Positions 63,798-64,000 of a stretch of 64,000 nt of DNA are shown piece after piece. Under the pieces are notes generated by a model, which saw nothing but the letters and a program-made list of their open reading frames with translations, had not been told where the DNA came from and did no database searches. The translations under genes were made by a program, and so were the position numbers. Origin of the DNA: Ectopseudomonas composti (GTDB lineage: Bacteria; Pseudomonadota; Gammaproteobacteria; Pseudomonadales; Pseudomonadaceae); assembly GCF_900115475.1 (NCBI RefSeq), contig NZ_FOWP01000003.1, positions 404,177-468,176 of the forward strand, given 5' to 3'. The first letter of the stretch is position 1. Each line of letters opens with the position of its first letter.

Positions 63798-64000
63798 ATG
63801 TCGGTCGTTGCTGTTCAAGTGTGCATGCAGTGGACCACCAACGCGGATGCATCGGTGTCCTGCTCGCAATACGGATGGCAACAGGCCTACCTGATTCCTC
63901 CTGAGGCCGCTGGCTATGTAGACATCTTAGTCTCAGGGGGATTTTCGCCAGAGGCGTTCGGCATTGGTTTTGGCGGAACGCTGATGGCTTTCGCAATCGG
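63798..64000 (+). CDS. Putative phage coat/minor virion protein (C-terminus beyond window)
   Basis: Starts ATG at 63798 with AAGGGGGCC upstream and is open to the edge. The visible 67 residues (MSVVAVQVCMQWTTNADAS..., then VDILVSGGFSPEAFGIGFGG) end in a hydrophobic stretch of the kind seen in single-span minor coat proteins of filamentous phages. There is no signal peptide. Identity is inferred from position and composition. Confidence 0.6.
   Translation, partial: MSVVAVQVCMQWTTNADASVSCSQYGWQQAYLIPPEAAGYVDILVSGGFSPEAFGIGFGGTLMAFAI

Larger units (their letters stand above)
57674..64000. mobile_element. Integrated element: low-GC cargo plus Pf-like filamentous prophage (right end beyond window)
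   Basis: Starts at the tRNA-Ser remnant and runs off the right edge. Left part (57895-61172): AT-rich cargo with a Fic protein, a membrane protein and a PIN-domain protein. Right part (61227-64000): divergent repressor and operators, small HTH proteins, an Arc-type protein, small Cys-rich and membrane proteins, a ssDNA-binding-like protein and a coat-like gene, an order that recalls filamentous phages. No integrase, replication initiator or Zot-like gene is within the window, so the phage type is a moderately confident inference. Confidence 0.65.

Overview
The window looks like the chromosome of a Pseudomonas, probably of the mendocina/oleovorans/alcaliphila type. This rests on high-GC codon use, a cti/metH head-to-head pair, efp next to earP with an arginine at the EF-P modification site, osmE, two DUF1127/LysR-type neighbourhoods and typical Pseudomonas REP-like repeats. 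The species is an inference; no rRNA or intact tRNA gene is present.

Layout. 1-3830: two small secreted proteins (one running off the left edge), a membrane diguanylate cyclase, then a MAPEG/DUF2834 pair divergent from an XRE regulator across a perfect 19-bp palindrome. 4884-12157: YjbR-like protein, a cold-shock-domain membrane protein overlapping uppP, a chemoreceptor with a FliA-type promoter, a PnuC/ribosylnicotinamide-kinase pair and a degenerate enhancer-binding-protein-like regulator. 12385-16897: a di-haem cytochrome plus membrane catalase-like pair, small proteins and nfuA. 16968-27499: acyltransferase, cti, metH, osmE, small membrane proteins and an RlmN-family radical SAM enzyme. 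27627-34975: second chemoreceptor (FliA promoter), repeats, a putative polyamine-use cluster (PotF-like, cupin, PuuB-like oxidase, NTF2-AraC regulator) and an orphan periplasmic binding protein. 35057-40021: cysI-DUF934 behind a long inverted repeat, a DUF2513 gene abutting a palindromic repeat element, and deaD. 40311-46802: an aminopropyltransferase-like protein divergent from a tight five-gene operon (flavin monooxygenase, BASS transporter, SDR, TSUP permease, amidohydrolase) with no obvious known pathway. 46888-57392: class II DAHP synthase, outer-membrane protease-like lipoprotein, LprI-like and YcaQ-like proteins, transporters and LysR regulators, then efp and earP.

57646 to the right edge is an integrated element. 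A 3' fragment of a tRNA-Ser gene, followed on the host side by a tRNA-style terminator, marks its left end. Next comes a low-GC cargo block: a Fic protein behind two tandem 26-bp dyads, a single-span membrane protein and a DUF4935-like PIN protein. After a divergent repressor/operator region comes what I read as the early genes of a filamentous (Pf-like) prophage: small HTH proteins, an Arc-type protein with a nested Cys-rich gene in another frame, a membrane protein, a ssDNA-binding-type protein, a zinc-ribbon protein and a truncated coat-like gene. The integrase, replication gene and intact tRNA should lie beyond 64000.

The parts most likely to be new are the Fic/membrane/PIN cargo block with its tandem operators, the nested Arc/Cys-rich gene pair, and the five-gene monooxygenase-amidohydrolase operon.
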